Origin: Amycolatopsis lurida
GTDB taxonomy: Bacteria; Actinomycetota; Actinomycetes; Mycobacteriales; Pseudonocardiaceae
DNA length: 64,000 bases
Assembly (NCBI RefSeq): GCF_900105055.1
Contig: NZ_FNTA01000004.1
Location: 7,759,101 to 7,823,100, forward strand
Direction of reading: 5' to 3'
Each line of letters begins with the position of its first letter. Position 1 is the stretch's first letter. The position numbers and the translations under genes are program-made. Below the pieces are notes generated by a model. The model did not search any database, was not told the origin of the DNA, and was given only the letters and a program-made list of their open reading frames with translations. Of this stretch, positions 42,636 to 53,616 are shown one piece after another.

Positions 42636-44695
42636 TGTCCCGCTTCTTCACCGGCTCCGCCCGTGCGACCGCCTTCGGCCCGCTGACCTGGAAGACCTGG
42701 CTCGGGATCGTGCTCGTCCCGGTGATCGTCGCACTCGGTCTGGCGTGGGCGTTCTGGTCGCCCGACGGCGACCACGGCGCGGCCAAGGCCGCCGTGGTCA
42801 ACAACGACGAGCCGGTGACGGTGAACGGCCAGGTGATCCCGCTCGGCCGGGAACTGGCCGGAAATCTCGTGCACGGCGAGGATTCCGCGTACACCTGGGT
42901 GCTCACCGACGCCGAGGACGCGAAGGAAGGCATCTCCGACGGGACGTATTCGGCGGTCGTCACCATCCCGCCGGACTTCTCCGCGCAGGCCACGTCGACG
43001 ACCGGGAAGCCACTCGACGCGAAGCAGGCGATCATGCGCGTCGAGACATCACAGCGCACCGGCCTCGTCGACCCGGTGGCGAGCCGGGAAGTCGCGAACG
43101 CGACGCTCACCGCGCTGAACCGCCAGATCGTCGAGACCTATGTGGACAATCTGTACGTCGGATTCTCTTCGATCCATCAGCAATTGGTGACCGCGGCCGA
43201 CGGCGGTGACCAGCTCGTCGTCGGGCTGCGCCAGTTGTCCGACGGAACCGGGAAACTGGCCGCGGGAGCGGGAGAACTCGCCGGTGGGGCGGGAAAGCTC
43301 AGCGGCGCGGCCGGTCAGCTGGCGGACGGCGCGCGCAAGCTCGCGAACGGGACCGGGCAGCTCGCAACCGGATCCGGCCAGTTGTCGTCGGGGCTGACCA
43401 AGGCGGAGAAGGACACCGCGCAACTACCTCGGTTGACCAGGGAACTCGCCGACGGGGCGCAGCAGGTGGCGAACGGCAACAAGCAGCTGGCCGACAAGAT
43501 CTCGCCACTGGCGGACAAGGTCGTGCGGATCATCGACGCGCTGCCCACGGCGGGCGATTCGGCACGGAAGTTCGCCGAGCTGGCGCGGAAATGCGATCAG
43601 GACACCAGGTTCTGCGCCGATCTGAAGGCCGCTTCGGAAAAGCTCACGGCCGATGCCGTGATCCTCGACGGCAAACGCGCCGAGATCCGCGACGCCGTCG
43701 TGCGGACGAAGAAGGCGGTGCAGGATCTTTCGGCGGGCTCCCAGAAGGTCGCCGACGGGAACAAGCAGCTCGCGGACAGGTCCACGGAACTCGCGGGCGG
43801 CATCGGCACGGCGGCCGACGGCGCGCGGAAACTCGACGCCGGGGTCAAGGCCGCCGACTCCGGGGCCCGGCAGCTTGCCGACGGTTCCGGTCAGCTCGCC
43901 GGGGGCGCGACCACCCTGTCCACCGGCGCGGGGGAACTCGCCACCGGCGCCCGCACCGCCGCCGACGGCGCGGAGCGCGCCGAATCCGGCGCTTCGGAGC
44001 TGGCCAAGGGCCTCAACGACGGCCTGGGCAAGGTGCCCGACTACACCCAGGCCGAACGCGATCACCTCAAACAGGTCGCCGCCACCCCCGCGATCGCCGA
44101 CACGGCGGGTTCGGGCACGTTCGGCGAAGGCGCGGTGGCGCTGATCCTCGTGCTGGCGCTGTGGGTGTGCGCGCTGGCGACGTACCAGGTGATCCAGGCG
44201 GTGCCGCCGAGCGTGCTCACCACCCGCGAACCGAGCTGGCGGATCATCCTCGCCGCGGCCGTCCCCGGTGCGACGCTGGCGGTGCTGACCGCCTTGATCC
44301 TGACCGGGGTGTTCTGGGTGTTCCTCGGCCTGAGCTTCGGAAAGGCCGTCGCCCTGCTGGTGCTTCTCGTCCTCGCGGCGGGGACGTTCACCGTGGTGAA
44401 CCAAGCACTGGTGGCGATCTTCAAACGGCCTGGCCGCTTCGCCGCCCTCGCGATTCTCGTGCTCACTGTCGGCGCTTCGCTGGTTTCGACCGTGCCCGGC
44501 TTCTTCGGGACCGCGCTGGGGATCCTGCCGACCAACGGCGCGCTGGTCGCGTTGCGCTCGCTGCTGACGGGGTCGGACGGCCTGACGTCGGGGATCGTGC
44601 AGTTGGTGGTGTGGCTCGGAATCGGGACGCTGGCGATGATCCTGGTGACGGACCGGCGGCGTTCCTTGCCGGGCAGGGAACTTCGGCTGGCGTAG
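42635..44695 (+). CDS. YhgE/Pip-type ABC-2 membrane protein
   Basis: The 686-residue protein has one N-terminal helix (about 22-42), a large extracytoplasmic region, and about six C-terminal helices (about 500-680) of the ABC-2 permease type. Between about 185 and 465 runs a long repeated coiled region built on 'LADGAxxLAxG' units, the hallmark of YhgE/Pip proteins such as phage-infection protein and EsaA. ATG 42635 overlaps the MMPL-ATPase stop. YhgE proteins are thought to be membrane parts of an export system; here the ATPase could be the domain fused to the MMPL protein. Confidence 0.88.
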   Translation: MSRFFTGSARATAFGPLTWKTWLGIVLVPVIVALGLAWAFWSPDGDHGAAKAAVVNNDEPVTVNGQVIPLGRELAGNLVHGEDSAYTWVLTDAEDAKEGISDGTYSAVVTIPPDFSAQATSTTGKPLDAKQAIMRVETSQRTGLVDPVASREVANATLTALNRQIVETYVDNLYVGFSSIHQQLVTAADGGDQLVVGLRQLSDGTGKLAAGAGELAGGAGKLSGAAGQLADGARKLANGTGQLATGSGQLSSGLTKAEKDTAQLPRLTRELADGAQQVANGNKQLADKISPLADKVVRIIDALPTAGDSARKFAELARKCDQDTRFCADLKAASEKLTADAVILDGKRAEIRDAVVRTKKAVQDLSAGSQKVADGNKQLADRSTELAGGIGTAADGARKLDAGVKAADSGARQLADGSGQLAGGATTLSTGAGELATGARTAADGAERAESGASELAKGLNDGLGKVPDYTQAERDHLKQVAATPAIADTAGSGTFGEGAVALILVLALWVCALATYQVIQAVPPSVLTTREPSWRIILAAAVPGATLAVLTALILTGVFWVFLGLSFGKAVALLVLLVLAAGTFTVVNQALVAIFKRPGRFAALAILVLTVGASLVSTVPGFFGTALGILPTNGALVALRSLLTGSDGLTSGIVQLVVWLGIGTLAMILVTDRRRSLPGRELRLA

Positions 44696-44767
44696 GCCGG
44701 TCGTGGTGCCCTGACGGCTCTGCCCAGACTTACCCCCGCCCCGTATGTGACGCACGTCGCTGCCCCA

Positions 44768-44814
44768 TACCCCCTCCAGGTACCGTCAGGCGCTTGCGGT
44801 ACCCCCCTGGGGTA
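44768..44814. promoter_or_regulatory. CsoR-type copper operator and weaker second copy
   Basis: TACCCC-CCT-GGGGTA (44800-44814) has the pseudo-palindromic form of CsoR copper-sensor sites, about 56 bases before the CopZ-like start. ATACCCCCTCCAGGTA (44768-44783) resembles a second, degenerate copy. Copper would release the repressor and switch on the operon. No csoR gene is visible in the window. Confidence 0.6.
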
Positions 44815-44870
44815 TGTACGTTGGGTCCAGGAGCGGCGCACGGGCCGCCTGGACCACGAGGAGTGTCACG

Positions 44871-45077
44871 ATGAGCGAGAAGACCTACACCGTCACCGGG
44901 ATGACCTGCGGCCACTGCGCGACTTCGGTCACCGAAGAGGTCTCCAAGATCGACGGCGTCACCGACGTCCGGGTCGATCTGCCGACCGGTGCCGTGACCG
45001 TCATCGGTTCCCGTGAACCCGCGGTGGCCGACGTCCGCGCCGCCGTCGAAGAAGCCGGATATCACCTGACCGCCTGA
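44871..45077 (+). CDS. CopZ-like copper chaperone (HMA domain)
   Basis: The 68-residue protein is a single heavy-metal-associated domain. 'GMTCGHC' at about 10-16 gives the two Cys that bind Cu(I), and the ferredoxin-like beta-alpha-beta pattern continues to 'AAVEEAGYHLTA'. It starts at ATG 44871 after GAGGAG. It lies first in an operon with a His-rich exported protein and CopA, so it probably delivers copper to the ATPase. A CsoR-type operator precedes it. Confidence 0.9.
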   Translation: MSEKTYTVTGMTCGHCATSVTEEVSKIDGVTDVRVDLPTGAVTVIGSREPAVADVRAAVEEAGYHLTA

Positions 45078-45122
45078 GCGGCTCCACGACCGCGGGTGGC
45101 ACCCGCACTAAGGACTCCCACG

Positions 45123-46030
45123 ATGAACACAGCAGCGAAGCTTTCCGCTTACGGTGCGGTGCTCGCCCTGGTCGCCGGTGGCGGCTGGGTGACGGGCACG
45201 GCTGTCGGTCCGTTCGCCGGCGCGGCCGGCGTGCCCGGTGGCGAGGACGCCGGGCACTCGGACACTCACGGCGGCACCGTCGCGGAAGCGGCGCACGGCA
45301 AGCAGGAGCACGAGCCCGCCGGGCTCGCGTCGTCGAAGGGCGGCTACACCCTCACGCCCACCACCGCGACGCTCACCCCCGGGAAGACCGCTCCCTTCAC
45401 CTTCCGGATCCTCGGCGCCGACGGCGCGCCGGTGACCGCCTACGACGTCGAACACGAGAAGCGGATGCACCTCATCGTCGTCCGCCGCGACACCGCGGGT
45501 TTCCAGCACATCCACCCCGAACTCGGGGCGGACGGAACCTGGTCCGTGCCATTGGCCGTCGGGGACGCTGGGGTTTACCGCGTCTTCGCCGACTTCAAGC
45601 CCAGCGGCGGCGAGGCGATCACCCTGGGGGCGGACCTCTTCGCCGGCGGGGACTTCCGCCCGGCCGAGTACCGCAGCGCGCACGTCGCCGAGGTCGACGG
45701 CTACCAGGTCCACCTCGACGGCGATCTCAAGCCGGGAACGTCGTCGAAGGTGACCCTCACCGTCACCAAGAACGGCCGTGAAGTCACCGATCTCCAGCCG
45801 TACCTGGGTGCTTACGGGCACTTGGTCGCGCTGCGCGGCGGCGACCTCGCGTACCTGCACGTCCACCCGGACGGCGAACCCGGTGACGGCCGGACCCCGG
45901 CGGGTCCCGCGGTCACGTTCTTCGCCGAGGTCCCGACGGCGGGCACCTACCGGCTGTTCCTGGACTTCCAGCACGAGGGCAAGGTCCGCACCGCCGAATT
46001 CACCGTCACGACAGGGGAAGGGAGCCACTG

Positions 46031-46031
<1 letters not shown>
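45123..46031 (+). CDS. Exported His-rich protein of the copper operon
   Basis: The 302-residue protein starts at ATG 45123. A hydrophobic N-terminus (about 7-30, 'YGAVLALVAGGGWVTGTAVG') serves as signal or anchor. His-rich stretches follow: 'AGHSDTHGG', 'HGKQEHE', 'EHEKRMHLIVVRR', 'GFQHIHPE' and 'LAYLHVHPDGE'. These, with two immunoglobulin-like beta domains, fit a periplasm-side metal binder similar to proteins found beside copper ATPases in actinobacteria. The TGATG overlap with copA indicates tight coupling. It may buffer or hand over copper outside the membrane. Confidence 0.7.
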
Positions 46032-48274
<2,243 letters not shown>

Positions 48275-48299
48275 CGAGCGGACCAGACCTCCTCCAGTA

Positions 48300-48327
48300 T
48301 GAACAAGCGTTCATGAACGCACGTTCA
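48300..48327. promoter_or_regulatory. Tandem TetR operator
   Basis: TGAACAAGCGTTCA (48300-48313) and TGAACGCACGTTCA (48314-48327) are two adjacent 14-base palindromes, 19 bases before the methyltransferase start. The TetR gene is the second gene of that operon, so autoregulation is likely. Confidence 0.7.
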
Positions 48328-48346
48328 TAACGGAGGAGGTTCTGGT

Positions 48347-49180
48347 ATGTCCGGCATCGTCAACACCGCGCAGTCGGAGGCGTGGAACGGCTACGAGGGA
48401 CGGCATTGGGCCGAGCACGACGAGCGCTACGACGCGGTGAACAGCGGGTTCAACGAATTCCTGTTCGACGCCGCCGGAATCGGCGAGCGGGACCGGGTGC
48501 TCGACATCGGCTGCGGCAACGGTCAGGTGACCAGACTCGCCGCCGTCCGTGCTCCGCTCGGGGGAGCGACCGGGATCGACCTGTCCGCGCCCATGCTCGC
48601 GACGGCGCGGGCCCGCGCGGAGGCCGAAGGCGTCACGAACGTGCTGTTCGAACAGGGGGACGTCCAGGTCTTCCCGTTCGGGGACGGGGTTTTCGACGTC
48701 GCGCTCAGCCGGTTCGCGGTGACGTTCTTCGCCGATCCAATCGCCGCTTTCGCCAACGTGCACCGCGCGCTGCGGCCGGGTGGGAAGCTCGCGTTCCTGT
48801 GCATGACCGCACTCGCCGGAACCGATCTCGGTGCCGTTTTCGGTGCACTGGCACCGTTTCTGCCGACCCCGACCGGTGAGGACGGCACGGGGCCGACGGC
48901 GTTCGCCGACCCGGCGCGGGTCCGCTCGGTGCTGACCGGTGCCGGATTCGCCGACGTCGCCTGCGACCGTGTCGAGGCGGACCAGGTCTGGGGAAGCGAT
49001 GTTCCCGACGCGGCCGGATTCATCGCGGACTGGGGGCCGGTGAAGTACCACCTCGGCCAAGTGAGCGCCGAAGCGGCAGAGAGTGCGCGAGAAGCGCTTT
49101 CGGCCGCACTGCGGCCATTCGAGGGGCCCGGCGGTGTCCGGTTGCGCGGCGCCGCCTGGCTGGTCAGGGCGAACTCCTGA
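48347..49180 (+). CDS. Class I SAM-dependent methyltransferase
   Basis: The 277-residue protein has motif I 'VLDIGCGNGQVTRLA' (about 50-64), post-I 'GATGIDLSAPML', and 'FDVALSRFAVTFFADPIAAF', a UbiE/COQ5-like small-molecule methyltransferase pattern. AGGAGG lies upstream of ATG 48347. It is cotranscribed with, and overlaps by one base (TGATG), a TetR regulator that probably controls both through the tandem operator. The substrate is unknown; TetR control suggests modification of a xenobiotic or metabolite. Confidence 0.85.
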   Translation: MSGIVNTAQSEAWNGYEGRHWAEHDERYDAVNSGFNEFLFDAAGIGERDRVLDIGCGNGQVTRLAAVRAPLGGATGIDLSAPMLATARARAEAEGVTNVLFEQGDVQVFPFGDGVFDVALSRFAVTFFADPIAAFANVHRALRPGGKLAFLCMTALAGTDLGAVFGALAPFLPTPTGEDGTGPTAFADPARVRSVLTGAGFADVACDRVEADQVWGSDVPDAAGFIADWGPVKYHLGQVSAEAAESAREALSAALRPFEGPGGVRLRGAAWLVRANS

Positions 49181-49791
49181 TGTCACCGAGAAAAGCGGCG
49201 GCCCTGCGGCACACGGAGGACGGCCGGAGTCTGCGCGAGCACTTGATCGATACCGCCGCGGACCTGATTTCCGCGCACGGCACCGCGGAACTCACGGTGC
49301 GGGCGATCGCGCGGGCGGCGGGAGTCGCCGATGGTGTGCTGTACAACCATTTCGCCGACAAGGAGGAGTTGCTGGCCGACGCCTTGGCAGAGCACGTACG
49401 GAGAGCGGAAGCCGGGCTCGGCGAGCTTCCCGAGCCCGGTTCGGCCACGGTCGAGGCCAACCTCCGCGCCCAGCTGGCCTATGGATTGGCTCTGCACAAG
49501 GAGATCCTGCCCGCTTTCGTCGGCCTCCTCGCCCGTCCCGTCGTGCTCGCGCGGTTCGGCGAACGGGCGGGCGGCGGCGAGACCTGGCGCGATCGTCTCG
49601 CCGGATACCTGCGGGCGGAAAAGGAACTCGGCAGGCTGGGCGGCGATGTCGACGCGGCGGCGGCCATGCTGGTCGGCGTCTGCCATGAGACGGTGCTCTC
49701 CGGTCTGCTTCCGCACGGCCCGGCGGTGACCACTTCGCCGGAGGTGGAAGCCGTGGTCAGGACGGTGCTAAAAGGTATCGCGGCCCGATGA
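49180..49791 (+). CDS. TetR-family regulator
   Basis: The 203-residue protein starts in TGATG with the methyltransferase stop. The helix-turn-helix is 'TVRAIARAAGVADGVLYNHF' with the following 'DKEELLADAL'. The C-terminal domain is ordinary for the family. It likely binds the tandem 14-base palindromes before the methyltransferase and thus represses its own operon. Confidence 0.9.
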   Translation: MSPRKAAALRHTEDGRSLREHLIDTAADLISAHGTAELTVRAIARAAGVADGVLYNHFADKEELLADALAEHVRRAEAGLGELPEPGSATVEANLRAQLAYGLALHKEILPAFVGLLARPVVLARFGERAGGGETWRDRLAGYLRAEKELGRLGGDVDAAAAMLVGVCHETVLSGLLPHGPAVTTSPEVEAVVRTVLKGIAAR

Positions 49792-49883
49792 GCTCCGGCA
49801 CGGGTTGATCGGCGGGCGTTCTGGGTAACTCGGATGTGCGACTTCAGCAGGGAGGCCGCGCGCGCGACGGGAAGGGTGGCTCC

Positions 49884-50345
49884 ATGATCAGTATCGCGGA
49901 GCATCCGGTGCCGGGGACCTGGGTGCTTGACCTGCGAGCCACGACGCCACGGGCGTTGCCGGACATGCGTGCCTGGGTGGTCAGATGCCTTCCCGATCTC
50001 GGTGAGAAACACCTCGACGACGTCCTGCTCGCGGCGACGGAACTCGTCGCCAACGCCTATGTGCACGGGGGTGGCGCACGCCACATCCAGTTGTGGCGTG
50101 GCGTGACTCCCTGCGCGGTGCGGATCGAGGTCGCGGACGTCAGTGTCGAGCAACCCCGGGCGCGGTGTTCGCAGATCGAGGATCCTCGCGGACGGGGGCT
50201 GCTCGTGGTCGACGGGGTGGCGGTGCAGTGGGGCGTCCGGCGCGAGTCGGTGCGGGGCGGGAAGATCGTCTGGGCGCACATCCGGTGCGGCGGCGGCTGT
50301 CCGGAAGCGCTCCCGCGCGTGCGCACGAGGCGCTCCCGGAACTGA
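49884..50345 (+). CDS. Anti-sigma-type ATP-binding protein (RsbW-like HATPase)
   Basis: ATG 49884 gives a 153-residue protein of the HATPase_c_2 type. The N-box is 'LAATELVANAYVHGGG', followed by a later G-box-like 'PRGRGLLVVDGVAVQWG'. Such small kinases, common in actinobacteria, bind sigma factors or anti-anti-sigma proteins as Ser/Thr kinases. No sigma or STAS gene is adjacent. It ends 7 bases before the convergent MFS gene. Confidence 0.8.
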   Translation: MISIAEHPVPGTWVLDLRATTPRALPDMRAWVVRCLPDLGEKHLDDVLLAATELVANAYVHGGGARHIQLWRGVTPCAVRIEVADVSVEQPRARCSQIEDPRGRGLLVVDGVAVQWGVRRESVRGGKIVWAHIRCGGGCPEALPRVRTRRSRN

Positions 50346-50351
50346 CCGGAC

Positions 50352-51707
50352 TCAGACCGCGCGGCGTGCGGTGAACAGGCCGAGCGCGGAGATGGTCGCG
50401 AAACCGAACAACAGCCACCTCGCCGACGTCACCACCGAAGTACCGCCGAAGTTGACCAGCAGACCGGCGACCGCCGCGCCGAACGCGGTCGACATCGTCA
50501 GGATGGTCGCGATCGCGGCCGCCGCCTGCCCGCCCTCGCCGTCCGGGGCGGAGGTCATCGCCGCGACGGACAGATGAGGCATCGCGATGCCGATTCCGGT
50601 GCCACCGAGGAAGAGCACGGGCAGCCAGGCGAGGACGACGGGCAGCGACGGCTGCTCGGTCTGCAGCAGCCCCAACAGCGCGAATCCGGCGGCCAGGCAG
50701 GCGGGCCCGGCGACCACGAGCCGTCGTGTCTTACGCGACGAAGCGCTGACGAGCTGGCTCACCGACCAGCCCATCGACAGCGCGGCGGCGAAGAATCCCG
50801 CCGCCGCGGGCGGAAGCCCGCCCAGCCGCTGGCCGAAAAACGGCAAGAACGTCTCCACCGCGACGCCGGACGCCAGCACCATGATGGTCAGGTAGATCCA
50901 CCGCAGCCGTGAGCCCCGCCGGTACACCGAACCGGGCAGCACGCTCGTCGCCGCACGGTTTTCCGTCACCAGGAACGCGCACACGAGCACGAGACCCAGC
51001 GCGAGGAACCCCGCCATCGCGAGGACGTCGGACAGGATTCCGGCCACACTCACCGCCCCGGCGGCGCCGACGATCAGAGCCAGCGGAACGGCCGGGACCG
51101 GCGGCGACTGTTCCGGGCGTTCGCCGGTGGGAAGCGCCCGGGGCACGAAGATCGCCAGTATTCCCGCCACCACGGCGAGGATCGCGAACGCCGACCGCCA
51201 CGAACCGAACTGTGCCGAGAACCCGCCGAGCGCGGGGCCCGCGAAGTTCCCCACCCCGAACATCGCGGAGATCAGGGCGCTGCCCCGGCTCCAGAGCCGT
51301 GGCGGCAACGCCGAATGGATCAGCGCGAAGCCCAGCCCGGTCAGCAGGCCGGCGCCGAGCCCCTGTGTCCCGCGCCCGACCAGGAGGATCGGCATCGACG
51401 GGCTCGCCGCGCACAGGACCGAGCCCGCGGCGAAGACAGCGAAGCCGAGCAGATAAGAAGCCTTGCCACCGAAGCGGGAAAGGGTCTGGCCCACCAGCAT
51501 GGTCGCGACGACCTGGGCGACCAGGAACGCCGTCATGGTCCAGGCGTACAGCGAACGCCCGCCGATGTCCTGGACGGCGGTCGGCAGCAGGCTCGCCGCC
51601 ACGTAGATGGTGATCGCGCCGACGAGCACACCACCCGCCAGTACCGCCGCCGTGCTCGTATGGCGGCCCAATTCCCGCCATGACCCGACTTCTTGCCCGA
51701 TGCTCAC
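50352..51707 (-). CDS. MFS transporter
   Basis: The start is GTG 51707, with AGGGAGAA upstream. The 451-residue protein has about twelve membrane helices and the loop motif 'GQTLSRFGGKASYLLGF' between helices 2 and 3 as the MFS motif A. 'GRGTQGLGAGLLTGLGFALI' fits motif B and 'GFSAQFGSWRSAFAILA' motif C, typical of drug/proton antiporters. It lies 89 bases upstream of a TetR gene reading the same way and may share its control. The substrate is unknown. Confidence 0.85.
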   Translation of the reverse strand: MSIGQEVGSWRELGRHTSTAAVLAGGVLVGAITIYVAASLLPTAVQDIGGRSLYAWTMTAFLVAQVVATMLVGQTLSRFGGKASYLLGFAVFAAGSVLCAASPSMPILLVGRGTQGLGAGLLTGLGFALIHSALPPRLWSRGSALISAMFGVGNFAGPALGGFSAQFGSWRSAFAILAVVAGILAIFVPRALPTGERPEQSPPVPAVPLALIVGAAGAVSVAGILSDVLAMAGFLALGLVLVCAFLVTENRAATSVLPGSVYRRGSRLRWIYLTIMVLASGVAVETFLPFFGQRLGGLPPAAAGFFAAALSMGWSVSQLVSASSRKTRRLVVAGPACLAAGFALLGLLQTEQPSLPVVLAWLPVLFLGGTGIGIAMPHLSVAAMTSAPDGEGGQAAAAIATILTMSTAFGAAVAGLLVNFGGTSVVTSARWLLFGFATISALGLFTARRAV

Positions 51708-51796
51708 GCGGTTCTCCCTGTTGTCGAAAGGATTGCGCTTCGCATCCTGTCGGCGCGGGACACCCCGGTAATCGGACAAATCAGACGTGAATCACG

Positions 51797-52387
51797 TCAC
51801 ATTCTCGTGCGGCCTTCGATGGCGGCACGGGCGGCCTCGACCGACTTCCGGACGACGACTTCCGTGGAGTAGCCCTGTTTCTTGAAGACGCCGTCGAGGT
51901 AGAACGTGCCGTAGCCGTGCGCCTGGGTGAACAGCTGCTCCATCAGTTCGAGCCCGTCCTGCGGCCGGTCCGAGACGGTCAGGCAGAGCATGACGAACTG
52001 GTCGGTCAGGCGGCGGGTCTGCTCGTGCAGGCTGGCGTGCTCGGGCCCCTGCAAGCCATCCGAGTAGATGATGTTCATCCCGGCGCGGCGTTCGATGAGG
52101 TACTCCGTGTACGCGCCGGCGGCCGCGGCGAGCGCGGCGACAGGTTCACTCTCGGCCTCGATGGCTTCCTGCACCCTGTCGGCCAGTTGGCAGGCGACGG
52201 TGGCCGCGAGCGCGGCGAGCAGGCTCTCCTTGTCCGGGAAGTGCCGATAGGGCGCGCCTGGGCTGACTTTCGCGCGCCTTGCGACCTCGGCAACCGAGAA
52301 GGCGCCGAGCCCTTGCTCGGCGATCAGGTCCAGCGAGACCCGCACGAGTTCGGCGCGAAGGTCGCCGTGATGGTACTTGCCGCCCAT
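51797..52387 (-). CDS. TetR-family regulator beside alcohol dehydrogenase
   Basis: About 196 residues from ATG 52387 (a GTG at 52399 is possible). The N-terminal 'GGKYHHGDLRAELVRVSLDL' and helix-turn-helix 'SVAEVARRAKVSPGAPYRHF' are typical of the TetR group with a WHG-like effector domain. Two 16-base palindromes lie between it and the divergent alcohol dehydrogenase gene. It probably controls both, and perhaps the MFS pump that follows it. Confidence 0.88.
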   Translation of the reverse strand: MGGKYHHGDLRAELVRVSLDLIAEQGLGAFSVAEVARRAKVSPGAPYRHFPDKESLLAALAATVACQLADRVQEAIEAESEPVAALAAAAGAYTEYLIERRAGMNIIYSDGLQGPEHASLHEQTRRLTDQFVMLCLTVSDRPQDGLELMEQLFTQAHGYGTFYLDGVFKKQGYSTEVVVRKSVEAARAAIEGRTRM

Positions 52388-52420
52388 GTCGTGGATCACA
52401 CCGTCCCGGTCGCGGAATAT

Positions 52421-52459
52421 GTAAGAGCCCTCTTACGCTCGTTGTAAGTGACCTCTTAC
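52421..52459. promoter_or_regulatory. Two TetR operator palindromes
   Basis: GTAAGAGCCCTCTTAC (52421-52436) is a perfect palindrome. GTAAGTGACCTCTTAC (52444-52459) is the same site with one mismatched base pair, 23 bases on. They fill the promoter between the divergent tetR and dehydrogenase genes. Confidence 0.75.
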
Positions 52460-52487
52460 ATGGTCTCACTGTTTCTCGGAGGGTTTC

Positions 52488-53537
52488 ATGACGACGACCA
52501 CGCACGCCATCGCCGCGCCGTCCCCGGGCGCCGCTCTGTCGCCGACGACGATCGAGCGTCGCGACCTGCGTCCGGACGACGTGCTGATCGACATCGCGTA
52601 CGCGGGGATCTGCCACAGCGACATCCACCAGGTGAAGGAGGACTGGGGCAGCGCGATCTTCCCGATGGTCCCCGGTCACGAGATCGCCGGCGTCGTCGCC
52701 GCGGTCGGCTCCGACGTGACGAAGTACCAGGTGGGCGACCGCGTCGGGGTCGGCTGCATGGTCGATTCCTGTGGTGAGTGCGAATACTGCGTGGCGGGCA
52801 CCGAGCAGTTCTGCGTCAAGGGCAACATCCAGACGTACAACGGTGTCGGCTTCGACGGCGAGAACACCTACGGCGGCTACAGCCGCCAGATCGTCGTGAA
52901 GGACTCCTTCGTCTGCCGCATCCCGGAAGGCATCGGCCTCGACGTCGCCGCCCCGCTGCTGTGCGCGGGCATCACCACCTACTCCCCGCTGAACCGCTGG
53001 GGTGCCGGGCCGGGCAAGAAGGTCGCCGTCGTCGGCCTCGGCGGGCTCGGCCACATGGCGGTCAAGATCGCGGTCGCCATGGGCGCCGAGGTCACCGTGC
53101 TCAGTCAGAGCCTGAAGAAACAGGAGGACGGCCTGAAGCTGGGTGCGAAGGACTACTTCGCGACCGGCGACGCGTCGACGTTCAAGCAGCTGCGCGGTCG
53201 CTTCGACCTGATCCTCAACACCGTTTCCGCGACGCTGCCCGTCGACTCCTACCTTGGCATGCTGCGCGTCGGCGGGGCGATGGTGAACGTCGGCGCCCCC
53301 GGCGAACCGTTGTCGTACAACGCCTTCTCGCTGCTCGGCGGGAACAGGGTGCTCGCCGGTTCGATGATCGGCGGGATCGCCGAGACCCAGGAGATGCTCG
53401 ACTTCTGTGCCGAACACGGGATCGGCGCGGAGATCGAGACGATCTCGGCCGACCAGGTGAACGTGGCCTACGACCGCGTCGAGAACAGCGACGTCCGGTA
53501 CCGGTTCGTCATCGACGCGGCCACCATCGGCGCGTGA
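52488..53537 (+). CDS. Zinc-dependent alcohol dehydrogenase (CAD/YahK-like)
   Basis: The 349-residue enzyme has catalytic zinc ligands in 'GICHSDIHQ' and 'GHEIAG', structural zinc Cys in 'SCGECEYCVAGTEQFC', and the nucleotide fold 'VAVVGLGGLGHMAVKIA'. The pattern matches NADP-dependent aldehyde reductase/alcohol dehydrogenases of the cinnamyl alcohol type. TetR-type operators upstream suggest induction by an aldehyde. AGGGTTTC lies near ATG 52488. A 50-base perfect palindrome follows 10 bases after the stop. Confidence 0.9.
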   Translation: MTTTTHAIAAPSPGAALSPTTIERRDLRPDDVLIDIAYAGICHSDIHQVKEDWGSAIFPMVPGHEIAGVVAAVGSDVTKYQVGDRVGVGCMVDSCGECEYCVAGTEQFCVKGNIQTYNGVGFDGENTYGGYSRQIVVKDSFVCRIPEGIGLDVAAPLLCAGITTYSPLNRWGAGPGKKVAVVGLGGLGHMAVKIAVAMGAEVTVLSQSLKKQEDGLKLGAKDYFATGDASTFKQLRGRFDLILNTVSATLPVDSYLGMLRVGGAMVNVGAPGEPLSYNAFSLLGGNRVLAGSMIGGIAETQEMLDFCAEHGIGAEIETISADQVNVAYDRVENSDVRYRFVIDAATIGA

Positions 53538-53547
53538 CCGCCTGACC

Positions 53548-53597
53548 GTCTCGTGAGTGGCAAGGACGGTTCTAACCGTCCTTGCCACTCACGAGAC
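53548..53597. repeat. Perfect 50-base palindrome, CGTGAGTGG family
   Basis: Perfect 24-base arms (53548-53571 and 53574-53597) are separated by two bases (CT). The outer part reads GTCTCGTGAGTGGCAAGG and the inner part ACGGTT. It lies between convergent genes (dehydrogenase ending 53537, protease ending 53617). RNA from it would form a very stable hairpin that could stop transcription from both sides, although no U-tract follows. An imperfect relative is at 38870-38917. Confidence 0.85.
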
Positions 53598-53616
53598 CCG
53601 GCGGACGGGCGCGGGC

